DNA of 64,000 nucleotides from Trichuris trichiura (Eukaryota; Nematoda; Enoplea; Trichinellida; Trichuridae), in assembly GCA_037903355.1 (NCBI GenBank), contig JBAJFE010000001.1, forward strand, positions 1,240,001 to 1,304,000, read 5' to 3'. Below the pieces are notes generated by a model that saw only the letters and a program-made list of their open reading frames with translations, was not told where the DNA came from and searched no databases. This document shows, piece by piece, positions 24,190 through 33,880 of the stretch (the stretch's first letter is position 1; every line of letters begins with the position of its first letter). Made by a program: the position numbers and the translations under genes.

Positions 24190-24525
24190 GGAGAATCCGC
24201 AACTACAACTACGGGAAGAGTTTCTAGAGCTGTAGGCCAACGAGGAGCCTAAGTCAAAATTCAAACTCGCATAGGGGATCGTTTGCCTGCAACGCGACAT
24301 CGCAAACTTACACGCAGGTTTGTGGCTTGTAGTAAGAAGCCTACTCATTTCATTTCCTTCTTTGTATACTGTTGAGCGTGGACTTAACGTTGCTGAAAAC
24401 GTGCTAACGAAAAAGAGAAACAAATTGCAAGCTGTAAATCAGGGCGACCAGAAATTCAGTCTAACTACCATAGAGCCGAAAGTGAGAAAGCTGTTGTCTC
24501 TGCGCAATTTCCAAGTTGTGGGAGG
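24190..24525 (+). pseudogene. hAT transposase C-terminal relic
   Basis: The plus strand reads LREEFLEL, then FPSLYTVERGLNVAENVL and KKRNKLQAVNQGD, TTIEPKVRKL. This is the hAT dimerisation domain and follows the same order as the hAT-A protein (SSYLVERGFSAVTDLL, TTIEPHVDKL). Stops interrupt the upstream part and no termini are visible. It belongs to a more diverged ZBED-type hAT than those at 48-62 kb. Confidence 0.75.
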
Positions 24526-24727
24526 AAGTTTGCTCGCCGTATTTTACACCTTCCAGTATAGCAAATACATACACCCCCTTTTGTCAAGTACCACCTTTTG
24601 TCGGCTAAGAATCTTGCGTGGGCCTTAAACGTGTCCTAGCAAACTGAACTGTCGGTTAGGGAAATGCCGTAGAAACTGCTAGTCCAAAAAGGGGAACCAA
24701 TGGCAAGGAAGCCAGTAAGAAGCACTA

Positions 24728-24876
24728 TGTAATGCGTCGGGATATGAGCAGAGAGTGCATAACCTGAGAATGAGAGAAGAGACGGTAGCTGCGAGGTAGG
24801 TCGCGAATTGGTTGGCTGGTGGTTGCGTGTAGCTGTGTCTGAGACGAATAAACGGTTTGTGTATCCCCGCGTTACA
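24728..24876 (+). repeat. 5' LTR of the gypsy element
   Basis: 149 bp, TGTAATGCGTCGG to CCGCGTTACA. It contains AATAAA near 24,847 as a likely polyadenylation signal. With no leader between it and gag, the transcript's 5' untranslated part must lie within the LTR. Confidence 0.95.
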
Positions 24877-25800
24877 ATGGCGCAGCGAACTGGAGTGAGC
24901 CCCGAAGGCCAGGCGACTCCAGGAGGACTGATGGTTCCCAACCCTGTGAGGATCGCTGCATCGCCGGAGGCGTTTAATGGAGATGGCGACTGGCACGAAT
25001 GGATCGCTGCTTTCGAAATCTGTAGCCGGCTGAACGGCTGGACGGACGACGTGAAATTACAATGGCTGCAGTTACGGTTAACAGGGGCGGCTGGACGTGT
25101 CTTTCGGCGCTTGCCGGAAAGTGCTGTTCGGTCTTTTGATGCTGCGAAGGCTGCCTTAGCAGAGACGTTTGAGGCTCCGGGGCAGCAGCTTGTACATGAA
25201 ATGGCGTTTCGGTCGAGAAGGAAATTGCCAACGGAGAGCTGGACAGCTCATGCAGAAGCGTTGCTGTCGTTAGCAGAGAAGGCGTATCCGTCGTTGGACG
25301 GCTCTGCTGTTGACGCTATGGTCAACGCGCAGTTGCTGCAATCGATCCAAGATCCGCAGCTGCAGTATCTGGTGCGTCGAGCGATGCCCACGACAGTGGC
25401 TGAGTCAGTCCGCGAACTGACAGTTCAGCAAACGCTGCAGTCTTCACTGCGCCGACCGTCAGCAGTTGCTTCGGCTGAAGAATGTGGGTCACCAGCGAGC
25501 ATAATGGATCTAGTAGTCTCCTCTGAACCAGCAGCAGTAACCGACATGGAGAGCCGCTTGGACAACATAGAACAGAGCATTCGTCAGTTGCGACAACTGG
25601 TGATCTCTAATGGAACTGAAAACGTTATGGCCGTCAATGCTAGACGGCGCATGCGAAATGAGCCGAGAGAACGGCTTCGGCGACGGTTGCAGTGTTGGAA
25701 ATGTCAGGGCTATGGGCACCTTGCTCGTCGATGCCCGAGCTATTCGGGAAACACAGGAGGGCCATCCACAGGGACCGAGCGGATGGCCTGGAACAACTGA
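24877..25800 (+). CDS. gag: Gypsy Gag with one CCHC zinc knuckle
   Basis: 307 residues from ATG 24,877, the first base after the LTR. The early part (FNGDGDWHEWIAAFEI, then WLQLRLTGAAGRVFR) is the retrotransposon Gag capsid region (Retrotrans_gag type). Residues 273-286 are CWKCQGYGHLARRC, a CX2CX4HX4C knuckle that binds the RNA. Gag ends at TGA 25,798, 109 bases into the protease frame, which lies at -1. The start is chosen because it is the first ATG downstream of any likely cap site. If the primer-binding site begins at TGG 24,878, it overlaps the first gag codons. Confidence 0.92.
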   Translation: MAQRTGVSPEGQATPGGLMVPNPVRIAASPEAFNGDGDWHEWIAAFEICSRLNGWTDDVKLQWLQLRLTGAAGRVFRRLPESAVRSFDAAKAALAETFEAPGQQLVHEMAFRSRRKLPTESWTAHAEALLSLAEKAYPSLDGSAVDAMVNAQLLQSIQDPQLQYLVRRAMPTTVAESVRELTVQQTLQSSLRRPSAVASAEECGSPASIMDLVVSSEPAAVTDMESRLDNIEQSIRQLRQLVISNGTENVMAVNARRRMRNEPRERLRRRLQCWKCQGYGHLARRCPSYSGNTGGPSTGTERMAWNN

Positions 25801-26714
25801 AGGCGGTCCAGAACCAACCGACGGCAAATGCAACCGTTGCCCCACGGGTATTTGTTAACGCATCCGTGAATGGGATACATTTGTGTATGCTGGTGGATAC
25901 CGGCGCAGGCAGAACTTTGATCAGCTCAGACGTTTTCCAGAGAGTTGGCGGCCACATGGCGCTTCAGCGAAGCGCTGTTCAACTGATTCTCGCTGATGGT
26001 TCTCCTCTTCCTGTTGTCGGCGAAGCACGCCTCCGTATCCGCCTTGCCTCAAAAAATTTCGCAGTCGATGCCGTTGTGGTCGACAGATTGCATTATTCAG
26101 CTTTATTGGGAATTGACTTTCTTACGCTACATGGATTTGTCGTGGACCTCAAGCGGAATGTTTTGTCCTGCGAAGGTGCCGCGCAAGTGCCTTTAGTACT
26201 CAGGGCAGATGATCAGCCCAGTTGTGTGGAAGAATGCGTATACGTTGCAGAAGACAGGAATGTCGCTCCTAGATCGACAGCAGCAGTGTCCTGCTCTATT
26301 AAGAGGACATTTTCAGGTGATGCAATTTTTGAAAGTAGTCATCACTTTGAACGGCAAGGCGGTTATGCGGCCAGGAGCCTTGTCACCGTGCTAAATGGTA
26401 GATTTAGGACGTTCATTCTGAACCCTACGCAACAGGAGTTCTGCGTGAGAAAGGGGGCACTGCTGGGGAAGCTCACCGGCATAGAGACGCAAGACGCTTG
26501 CTCAGCGGCACTGGCGACGACAAACGTGAATCAGATGAGCCATTCTCCCTTGAAACCTGCGCTGATGAAGTTAGCGAGAGAAGCGGCTGGTGCGAGTCTG
26601 GACGAGAGGCAAATAAGTATGCTATTTGGTGTTCTGTGGAATTACCGTGACGTTTTCGCCGTTGGGAAACGCGACTTAGGTCGCACAAAGGTTTTACGCC
26701 ACAAGATAACGTAA
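25692..26714 (+). CDS. pro: Gypsy protease frame
   Basis: This frame has no own start and overlaps gag by 109 bases at -1, so it is most likely made as a Gag-Pro fusion by ribosomal frameshifting. The aspartic protease signature is LVDTGAGRTLIS near 25,890, with the flap/second half LLGIDFLTLHGFVVDL. It cuts the polyprotein. A long linker follows to DVFAVGKRDLGRT, the usual segment just before RT. The frame stops at TAA 26,712, where homology to RT continues in another frame. Confidence 0.9.
   Translation: MLEMSGLWAPCSSMPELFGKHRRAIHRDRADGLEQLKAVQNQPTANATVAPRVFVNASVNGIHLCMLVDTGAGRTLISSDVFQRVGGHMALQRSAVQLILADGSPLPVVGEARLRIRLASKNFAVDAVVVDRLHYSALLGIDFLTLHGFVVDLKRNVLSCEGAAQVPLVLRADDQPSCVEECVYVAEDRNVAPRSTAAVSCSIKRTFSGDAIFESSHHFERQGGYAARSLVTVLNGRFRTFILNPTQQEFCVRKGALLGKLTGIETQDACSAALATTNVNQMSHSPLKPALMKLAREAAGASLDERQISMLFGVLWNYRDVFAVGKRDLGRTKVLRHKIT
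25746..25809 (+). promoter_or_regulatory. Programmed -1 frameshift signal (slippery site plus pseudoknot)
   Basis: GGGAAAC (25,746-25,752) is read in the Gag frame as G GGA AAC, the X XXY YYZ form. After a 7-base spacer, GGCCATCC (25,760-25,767) pairs perfectly with GGATGGCC (25,781-25,788). The loop holds GGACCG (25,772-25,777), complementary to CGGTCC (25,804-25,809), giving an H-type pseudoknot. The shift lands in the protease frame. Confidence 0.85.
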
Positions 26715-29677
26715 CAGAAGGAGCGAGACCGGTAAGGCAGCCGCTGCGGCGCTTATGCCCGAAAGATAGGAAAGAGGTTAGCGCGTTATTAAGAAATCTC
26801 ATCGATGACAAATTGATTGAGCCATCTGAGAGCCCGTGGGCGGCAGGAGTTGTGCCAGTTCGCAAGAAGGACGGGTCGATTCGCTTATGTGTGGACTACA
26901 GAAAACTGAATGAGCTGACGAAAAAGGATGCTTATCCCTTGCCAAGAATTGACGAGACCTTGGATTCTCTGTCTGGAGCTCAGTTCTTTTCTACTATCGA
27001 TCTCCTAAGTGGCTACTGGCAGGTAGAATTAGAACAAGAGGCCAGGGAAAAGACAGCCTTTATTACTCATGATGGGTTGTTCCACTTTAACGTGATGCCC
27101 TTCGGACTGACAGGGGCCCCAGCTACCTTTCAACGGCTAATGGAACTAACTCTCGCTGGGCTTAAGTGGGAGGCATGCCTCGTTTATCTGGATGATGTAA
27201 TAATTTTTAGCCGCACTTTCAGTGAGCACTTAGAACGCCTGGGGAAAGTATTGCAACGTTTTCGGCAAGCAGGGCTAAAGATCAGCCCTACGAAATGTCA
27301 ATTTCTTCGTAAAGAAATAACCTTTCTTGGACATTTAATCTCGGCAGCTGGTGTATCTCCTGATAAAACGCTTACGGAGAAGGTCAAAAGCTACCCTACG
27401 CCGACATGCCTCCATGAACTGCAGAGCTTCCTCGGCTTGGCGGCATATTACCGCCGTTTTGTGCGCGGATTTGCCGGGATCTCCGCGCCTCTTTATCGAC
27501 TTACACAGAAGAACGTGGAATTCGTTTGGTCCAGAGATTGTGCAGATGCATTTTCCAAGCTAAAGGACGCTTTGACGAGTGAGCCTGTTCTGCGTTTTCC
27601 GGATTTCACCAAATCCTTCATTTTGGATACTGATGCGAGCATGGTAGCAATTGGCGCTGTGTTATCTCAGTTGGATGAAAAGGGCCAAGAACATCCCGTG
27701 GCCTTCGGCAGTCGAATACTCTCTCGTGCGGAGCAGAAATACTGTGTAACACGGCGTGAAATGCTAGCAGTCATAACTTTCATTGAACAATTCGCCCCAT
27801 ACTTACAAGAAGAATTCGTTCTTCGTACAGACCATGGTGCCCTACAGTGGCTTCAGTCTTTTAAGGATGCCGACGGCCAATGGGCCAGGTGGCAATATAA
27901 ATTGCAGCGTTTCCGTTTTACAGTTGTCCATCGGCCTGGACGACAACATGCGAATGCTGATAGCTTGTCGCGTATCGTGTGCAAGCAGTGTGGTCGGAAT
28001 GGCGAGATACCATGTCCCACCGCGAACGCCGCCACCGCGGCCGAGATCGCTGCCATTAGCTTCTCAGATATGAATGGTGTGAAGGAGAAACAGTTACGAG
28101 ACTTGGACATTGCACCGTTTTGGTTAGCAAAAAAGTCAAACAGTAAAGCAAAACTGCCAACAAGACAGTCAAAAGCAACTTCTCTGTTACTGGCTAACTG
28201 GGATCGTCTCCGTTTGCAAAACGAAGTCCTGTGGCGTGAGTGGTATGAGGACGATGGCTCCGTAAGGTTGCAGTTGCTTGTCCCTAGCGAAATGGTTCCG
28301 CAAGTTTTGCAAGAAGCTCACAGTGCGGCCACGGCGGGCCACCTTGGCGAAGAAAAAACTTTAGCGCGTGTGAGTGAACGATTCTACTGGCCGGGCTATC
28401 GTTCGGATGTGAAGCGTTACGTTAGATCGTGTTGGGAATGCAACACGCGAAATAATGTATTCCCCAAAAAGAGGTCCCCGCTTCAGCTACAGGAAGTAAG
28501 CCACACTTGGCAGAAACTTTCACTGGACATAGCTGGCCCTCTACCGATGACTGACAAAGGAAACCGCTACATTCTAATGGTGGTGGACGCTTTCTCGAAA
28601 TACGCGGAGGCCATCCCAATGCCGAATCAACAGGCAGAGACTGTAGCAACGGCACTAGTGCAAGAAGTCCTCTGCAGGTATGGAGTCCCAGAAGTGATAC
28701 ACACGGACCAAGGAACGCAATTCGAATCCGAATTGTTTAAAGGGGTTTGCGATGAACTAGGCGTTCAGAAGACGAGAACTACGCCTTACCATCCGTCTAG
28801 TAATGGTCAGGCGGAACGCATGAACCGGACCGTGTGGAACATGCTCGCCAAAACTATTGCTCCCAATGGGAAAGATTGGGATCTCATTTTACCGAAGGTA
28901 ATGATGGCATATAGAGTGAGCATTCACAGTAGTACCGGGCAGTCGCCCTACAGAATGATGTTCGGCCGGCACTGCCGTGTCCCTGAGGACGTCGCACAGC
29001 ATCTCGAATCAACATCTCAAACACCGGAACGGCACGTGGAAAATTTGGAAGGAATACTGAAGCGATTGGACGAGAAGGCCAAGAGTAGGGCAACGAGAGA
29101 GGCAAGGCGACAGAAGCTGTACTACGATTCCCATGTTCGTCCACGGCACCTTAACGTTGGTGACACAGTTTTATTGTTTGTGCCCCGTGTCCTTCAGGGA
29201 CAAAAACGGAAGTTTTTGAGGCCCTGGAAGGGTCCATACCGAATAACCGCCCAGTTATCTCCGGTTACGTATAGAATTCAGCATGCTAAAAGGAGGAGAG
29301 ATGTGCACGTGGTGCACGCAGATCGCCTGAAGACTTGTCCGCCTGACATCCGTCTGCCTGAAAAATCAGCAAGAGAACATGCAGGTATGCGACGGCAGAC
29401 TAGTCCCCGGCCGCCAAGCGGTCAACCGGACTTGCAAACCTGGAGTGGAAGGCGACAGGCCGGCGGCTACCTGCCTGCAAGAATGGTCATCGGGGAGGAC
29501 GTGTGCACGGAAAACGCTGGTGCACAGCTGTTCGAGCACCCTTCCGGCTCTGGACCCGTGCTGTCAAAGGAAAGGCCCAGGCGGGATACGCGCCCTCCCT
29601 GCCGTTTTGCAGATTACATAATCGAGACGCAATGGCATCGTCGTCATGAGGACATGACTTTTCCAAGGAAGGGATAA
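26705..29677 (+). CDS. pol: Gypsy Pol: reverse transcriptase, RNase H, integrase
   Basis: The frame is open from 26,651; homology starts about 26,705. RT: SPWAAGVVPVRKKDGS, DYRKLNELT, FSTIDLLSGYWQ, FGLTGAPATFQ and the catalytic YLDDVIIF near 27,190. RNase H: LDTDASMVAIGAVLSQ and RTDHGALQWL. Integrase: an HHCC finger (HSAATAGHLG ... CWEC), the core Asp in LDIAGPLP, HTDQGTQFES, and Glu in NGQAERMNRT, then a GPY/F module (FLRPWKGPYRI) typical of gypsy clades. It makes cDNA and inserts it. The protein ends at TAA 29,675, the last codon before the 3' LTR. All catalytic residues look intact; only the entry from the protease frame is broken, by an apparent one-base loss at about 26,706-26,711. Confidence 0.92.
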   Translation, partial: DNVTEGARPVRQPLRRLCPKDRKEVSALLRNLIDDKLIEPSESPWAAGVVPVRKKDGSIRLCVDYRKLNELTKKDAYPLPRIDETLDSLSGAQFFSTIDLLSGYWQVELEQEAREKTAFITHDGLFHFNVMPFGLTGAPATFQRLMELTLAGLKWEACLVYLDDVIIFSRTFSEHLERLGKVLQRFRQAGLKISPTKCQFLRKEITFLGHLISAAGVSPDKTLTEKVKSYPTPTCLHELQSFLGLAAYYRRFVRGFAGISAPLYRLTQKNVEFVWSRDCADAFSKLKDALTSEPVLRFPDFTKSFILDTDASMVAIGAVLSQLDEKGQEHPVAFGSRILSRAEQKYCVTRREMLAVITFIEQFAPYLQEEFVLRTDHGALQWLQSFKDADGQWARWQYKLQRFRFTVVHRPGRQHANADSLSRIVCKQCGRNGEIPCPTANAATAAEIAAISFSDMNGVKEKQLRDLDIAPFWLAKKSNSKAKLPTRQSKATSLLLANWDRLRLQNEVLWREWYEDDGSVRLQLLVPSEMVPQVLQEAHSAATAGHLGEEKTLARVSERFYWPGYRSDVKRYVRSCWECNTRNNVFPKKRSPLQLQEVSHTWQKLSLDIAGPLPMTDKGNRYILMVVDAFSKYAEAIPMPNQQAETVATALVQEVLCRYGVPEVIHTDQGTQFESELFKGVCDELGVQKTRTTPYHPSSNGQAERMNRTVWNMLAKTIAPNGKDWDLILPKVMMAYRVSIHSSTGQSPYRMMFGRHCRVPEDVAQHLESTSQTPERHVENLEGILKRLDEKAKSRATREARRQKLYYDSHVRPRHLNVGDTVLLFVPRVLQGQKRKFLRPWKGPYRITAQLSPVTYRIQHAKRRRDVHVVHADRLKTCPPDIRLPEKSAREHAGMRRQTSPRPPSGQPDLQTWSGRRQAGGYLPARMVIGEDVCTENAGAQLFEHPSGSGPVLSKERPRRDTRPPCRFADYIIETQWHRRHEDMTFPRKG
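29664..29674 (+). promoter_or_regulatory. Polypurine tract
   Basis: AAGGAAGGGA lies directly upstream of the pol stop codon and the 3' LTR, where plus-strand DNA synthesis is primed. Confidence 0.7.
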
Positions 29678-29828
29678 TGTAATGCGTCGGGATATGAGCA
29701 GAGAGTGCATAACCTGAGAATGAGAGAAGAGACGGTAGCTGCGAGGTAGGTCGCGAATTGGTTGGCTGGTGGTTGCGTGTAGCTGTGTCTGAGACGAATA
29801 AACGGTTTGTGTATCCCCGCGTGTTACA
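29678..29828 (+). repeat. 3' LTR of the gypsy element
   Basis: 151 bp; it differs from the 5' LTR by a duplicated GT near its end (CGCGTGTTACA against CGCGTTACA). It is followed by the ACTA target duplicate. Confidence 0.95.
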
Positions 29829-29832
29829 ACTA

Positions 29833-31929
29833 CTAAAAGACATTTAATTAAAAGTAGAAAAATTACTTTCTTTAACACTGATCGTTAGCTGAATGGTGAC
29901 TTGGGAAAACAGCAAATTCTTTTTACAATGAAAGGCCTACTTTTACTCGCTGGTCTGATAAGAACTTTGTTAACACTAAGCCCTGGATAATAATGCTTTT
30001 ATTCGTGGAAGGTTGAACGCTGCTACCGTTCTAGTCGTAAATGTCAGCTGACAGCGAGTTCTATGAACTTATGCTTGCTTGCTTCCGCAATATGCCTTCT
30101 TTGAAAACAGTGCAAACTTATTAAATTCTTTCTAAAACTTTCGTCCATTAAATATGGCTTCTACGGCCCGCTTTTATAGTTCACTGGCCTTAGCGCTTTC
30201 GCTGCTTTTACAGAGCAATGGGCTAACTTTTAGGTAGTTACCGTTATAAAAAAAGACAACATTTGGCAAAGTAAAAAATTAGTGACAGTAAGCAACTTAG
30301 GTGAATGTCTTCAGACGAGCAGGCTACGGCGACTACCCAACAGCTCTTTATTGATTATTGGACTTTAGTGTCAGGCTAATACGATTCGCTTTAAACTCAA
30401 TTTGGCACGCAGGAACCTAACCAGCTTTAAACAAAAGGCAAACGCTTCCTACGTAAAGGTTGTCATTGTTTACACCTGAGCATCACTGTTCTAAAGATAT
30501 GGTAGATCAGCGCGTTAAGCGCAGAGATTTATGTTTTTGCAGAATAAACAATAGCGGTCCCAAAGTGAAGAAACTTAATTTCGTGCAAAACAGGACAATT
30601 TTTGAAGTACGTACAGCTCCTAAAGCTCCATTTGTGACTTCGTGTGCAGTTAAAAGCATCTGTTACCTTCATCTCGTCTTAAGGAAACCGCAAACTTCCG
30701 CGAAAAAAATCATTAGAAGAAGCAAATCATGTGCACAATGGATTGAACAAACTGTCCTTTTCTATATTGGATAAACAAACTGCATATCATATCAGCATTG
30801 TAGAAACCTTCCACCGAACATCTGCTACTTTACGTCTCATTCATCAGCGAATTCGTTTTCTTTAGTTGCAGCCGTCTCAACTTAATCTACAAAATAGCTT
30901 AATGCAAAATATTGTGTACACTAGCTATGTGGTCTTGTCGACGTTAAAAAGTTCTAGATTTTCCAGTATTCCTGATAATGGATCACCCACTGAACACTGC
31001 CAAACCAGATTCTCTAATGAATAAAACAAAATTTCCCCTATTAAATGCGTGCGTATCTACGTTGAAACGTTTCGTCATGCGCGGCATCTTTTGCGCATCG
31101 GAGTGCAGGTAAGCAGAAGAGAAAGCGTCTTAACCTGCGGATTATGCCTAGTGTTCTGTCTTTAATCGTTCCACCTTCGCGATTGATGTATTTTCTTGTC
31201 GGTGTCCGCTATCCGTTCGTATGTTTATGTCCCACTTAAGGGCTGTAAAAAGAACGGATAAGTTAGGACAGTGGATGCGGAAAACCGCAAGACGCATAAG
31301 TCGTTTCTTTCTGTTCTTAAAACAGTAAAAAATAATTGTAGTTTTAAGGCGTATTCGCATTGTCTCCTTCATTAGTATTTGCGTTGAATATTTTTGCAAT
31401 GCTTTCTCTACTCGGCGGGAATCTTCAGTAGGTGCTTTCTACATACGACGCTAAACATCTAACCGTTCGCTAAGCATTTCGCCGTCCAGCAAACGCTATG
31501 CCGGCTGATTAGCTGAAAACGCTGACGTCGTACAGATCTTCATTTCCATGAAAGCGGAACAGTCTTCAAGCAGGCAAATGGTTCAGTTTGCGTTCATGAA
31601 TTACTAGCATAATTCATAGGCGCTAGTGTTAGTTTATCTTAAGAGCACGTAATACTGAGAAGTTATTCAAGTGGTTGGTGTCGAGTGGTTTGAAAGAAAG
31701 CAATGATGTGAAGAAAGTACTTAGGGGAGTAGAACCTACTTGTCACTCTACAGCTTGTTAAAAAAGTTACCTTTTTACTGACCCATTTGCTACCAATCAA
31801 TACCTCCAAGGTGTGGTATAGATATCCTTTTTCTTGTTCGTTTCCGCAGCTGTTCACCAGAACCCATGCACACAACGGGAGGCGTTCCATTTCCGTATGA
31901 ACTTGTGCCCAACGGTCAGTTGAAGAAAG
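29833..31929. other. Unrecognised DNA
   Basis: AT-rich sequence to the right of the gypsy element. Short open frames (for example 30,460-30,774 plus) carry no motif I recognise. Confidence 0.45.
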
Positions 31930-32289
31930 ACGAATGGGTCTGCAACTGCGGCGTTACCTTCCATGCTTTGTTAGAAAAGAATTTATTCGATTCTCCGAAC
32001 GATACACGACAAAACGAACCACGCAAAAGAGAGAGCAAGAAACGCAACAGCACAACACTCTCTCGCCGCAAGCGAAAATACGTACCCATGTTGCACTAGC
32101 CTGTTCCTTTTTATCTCGCTGGAAGATGGGGACACGATTCGTTCCGGAACGATGAGCTGTTATGAAGGGTACATTGCTGAAAGGGATTACTTGTATTCGC
32201 GCACATCAAGTAGAAGAATGACAAAATCCACGGCCAACTGGTGACCTGTATCGTGACCGTCGTGGTCACATGAACTTCTGTTTATTACG
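31930..32289 (+). repeat. Direct repeat, left copy
   Basis: About 360 bp that recur in the same orientation at 36,440-36,815, diverged but alignable throughout (shared CAACTGCGGCG, TTGCACTAGCCTGTTCC, ATTCGCGCACATCA). The two copies sit on either side of the MULE coding region. Function unknown. Confidence 0.8.
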
Positions 32290-32410
32290 TGGTCACTTGC
32301 CGAAATGGTCAGTTGCCGAAAGATAATTAGCCAAATGGACACTCGATGGGCGCTCATTTATCCGAACTGTCATTTGCCGGAAATTCATTTCCTGAATGGG
32401 TATTAGCCCA
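32290..32410 (+). repeat. Short imperfect repeats, possible MULE terminus
   Basis: The motif TTGCCGAAATGG recurs imperfectly about every 20 bases (TTGCCGAAAG, TTAGCCAAATGG, TTTGCCGGAAAT, TTTCCTGAATGG). Inverted, looser matches (ACTTGCCCGAAGG type) occur near 37,150-37,210. MULE ends are often long and internally repetitive, so this may be one terminus of the MULE. Confidence 0.35.
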
Positions 32411-33250
32411 GAATGTTCGTTTAAGATCAGAACGTGCTTATATATACGTATTGCTTGCTGAGGGTATTCATTTGCTGCTACAGCTGATTGACCGAAGTTC
32501 ACTGCTGTTTCGTGCTTACGAGAGTATGGGGAAAATCTGTGAGATAGTTCATTCTGCTACAGGTTGTGATAAACTAAGTGCACGAGCATACTTGTTTATG
32601 AAGGATGGATACTCCGGAGATCGTTACTACGGATCATGCGAGACCAGAAAAAAATTGTACTGCTATCGTCGGGCAGTTAGTAGGGGGTTTTCAGATGGAC
32701 AGCACCTACTTGTTACATTTGCGGACCACAACAACATGCCGAATCCAAACGCGGTAGGTGTATTGTGAGTTATTGAAGAAATTAAGTCTGTGGCGTGAAG
32801 TGGCAGAAATCCGCTTTACCAGGTAATTCAGTCGTCCACAACTTCTTGTCCATTGGATGTGGCTGCGTCTTTACCATCGTCGGATGCATTGCGGCAAATG
32901 GTGAAAAGAGTTCGACAACGTCAACGACCACCAAAACCAACAACGGTAGGAGACTTTTAGGTTCCTGCGCAATTGCGAAGCAGATTGGATGGACGGCCAT
33001 TTATGATTAAAGATACAAGCATTCCCGAAGGAAGAATACTTATTTTTGCAACTGCAGGCAATTTTCAGAAGCTTGGAAATGCCGCCTATTGGGTAACGGA
33101 CGGCACCTTCAAGGCAGTACTGACTATCGTTTACCTGCTGTACACGATCCTTGCTCCTATCGACTGGGAAAAGCAGAGGACGTTTCCGTTCGTTTACGTA
33201 GTAATGACTGAAAAACGAGAATCACTTTACAAGCGATTGTATGAAGATCT

Positions 33251-33656
33251 TGTTGTTTGCCGGACCATTAAGACTCGCGTACGAGGACGGTTTATTACGG
33301 AGTAAAAGCGATAGATCGCACGCACAGCTGATATTGATAGCCTGAATTCACTGAGCTCGTGAGCGACGCGCTTATATAGCCTCGCACGACCTCTGCCTTG
33401 CGCTTTCTCACGGACCGCAGGCTCTTCAGCCATCGCCTAATCCGCTTACCATGAGGAAACAGCGAGACAGGCGCTAGTCCTGGCGCTAGCCAACTTTGTG
33501 CTAGGCCGTCGATGTCTATGTTCTCACACCAGTCCAGAGGTCATGCCTTCTTGTCGCTGTCGGATCTGACTCCCCATGTCGTTCTTTGGGCTGCGCTCCC
33601 ACGGATGGATTTGTGCCCGCGCTCACTGGGGTGCCAGTGCGGCTATCTCTGCCACA
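33251..33656 (+). mobile_element. Solo LTR inside the MULE gene
   Basis: 406 bp beginning TGTTGTTTGCC and ending CTGCCACA, flanked on both sides by GATCT (33,246-33,250 and 33,657-33,661), a 5-bp target duplication. A TATATA box is at 33,373. The MULE frame is restored if the LTR and one GATCT are removed. It is what remains after recombination between two LTRs of a retrotransposon not otherwise seen here. Orientation is taken from the TATA box. Confidence 0.85.
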
Positions 33657-33880
33657 GATCTCTCTGACTCTGCGGTAGAAAATGGATTCCAACTGTCACC
33701 GTCAATAGCAATGACAGACTTAGAGCTGGCCGTCATCAAAGCTTGTAAAAGCACTTCTGAAGGCGTTGAAGACTCAGTTTGTTATTTCCATTTTTCACAG
33801 TGTATTTGGCGGAAAGTTCAGTCGTATGGATTATCTGCACGATGCATCACGGACGCAAGCTTAAGGTCAAAAGTGAAGTA

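Larger units (their letters stand above)
24728..29828 (+). mobile_element. Ty3/gypsy LTR retrotransposon, nearly complete
   Basis: Two LTRs (24,728-24,876 and 29,678-29,828), nearly identical apart from a two-base GT insertion, bound gag, protease and pol in the standard order RT, RNase H, integrase. The repeat ACTA flanks both sides (24,724-24,727 and 29,829-29,832), the expected 4-bp target duplication. High LTR identity argues for a recent insertion. The layout is unusually tight: gag starts at the base after the 5' LTR and the pol stop is the last codon before the 3' LTR. One frameshift between protease and RT is the only clear defect. Confidence 0.95.

Noticed and set aside
26664..26670. 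GGGAAAC near the protease-pol boundary as a second frameshift site
   Set aside because: In the protease frame it is read GGG AAA C, not G GGA AAC, so it is out of register, and homology continues in the protease frame for another dozen codons.
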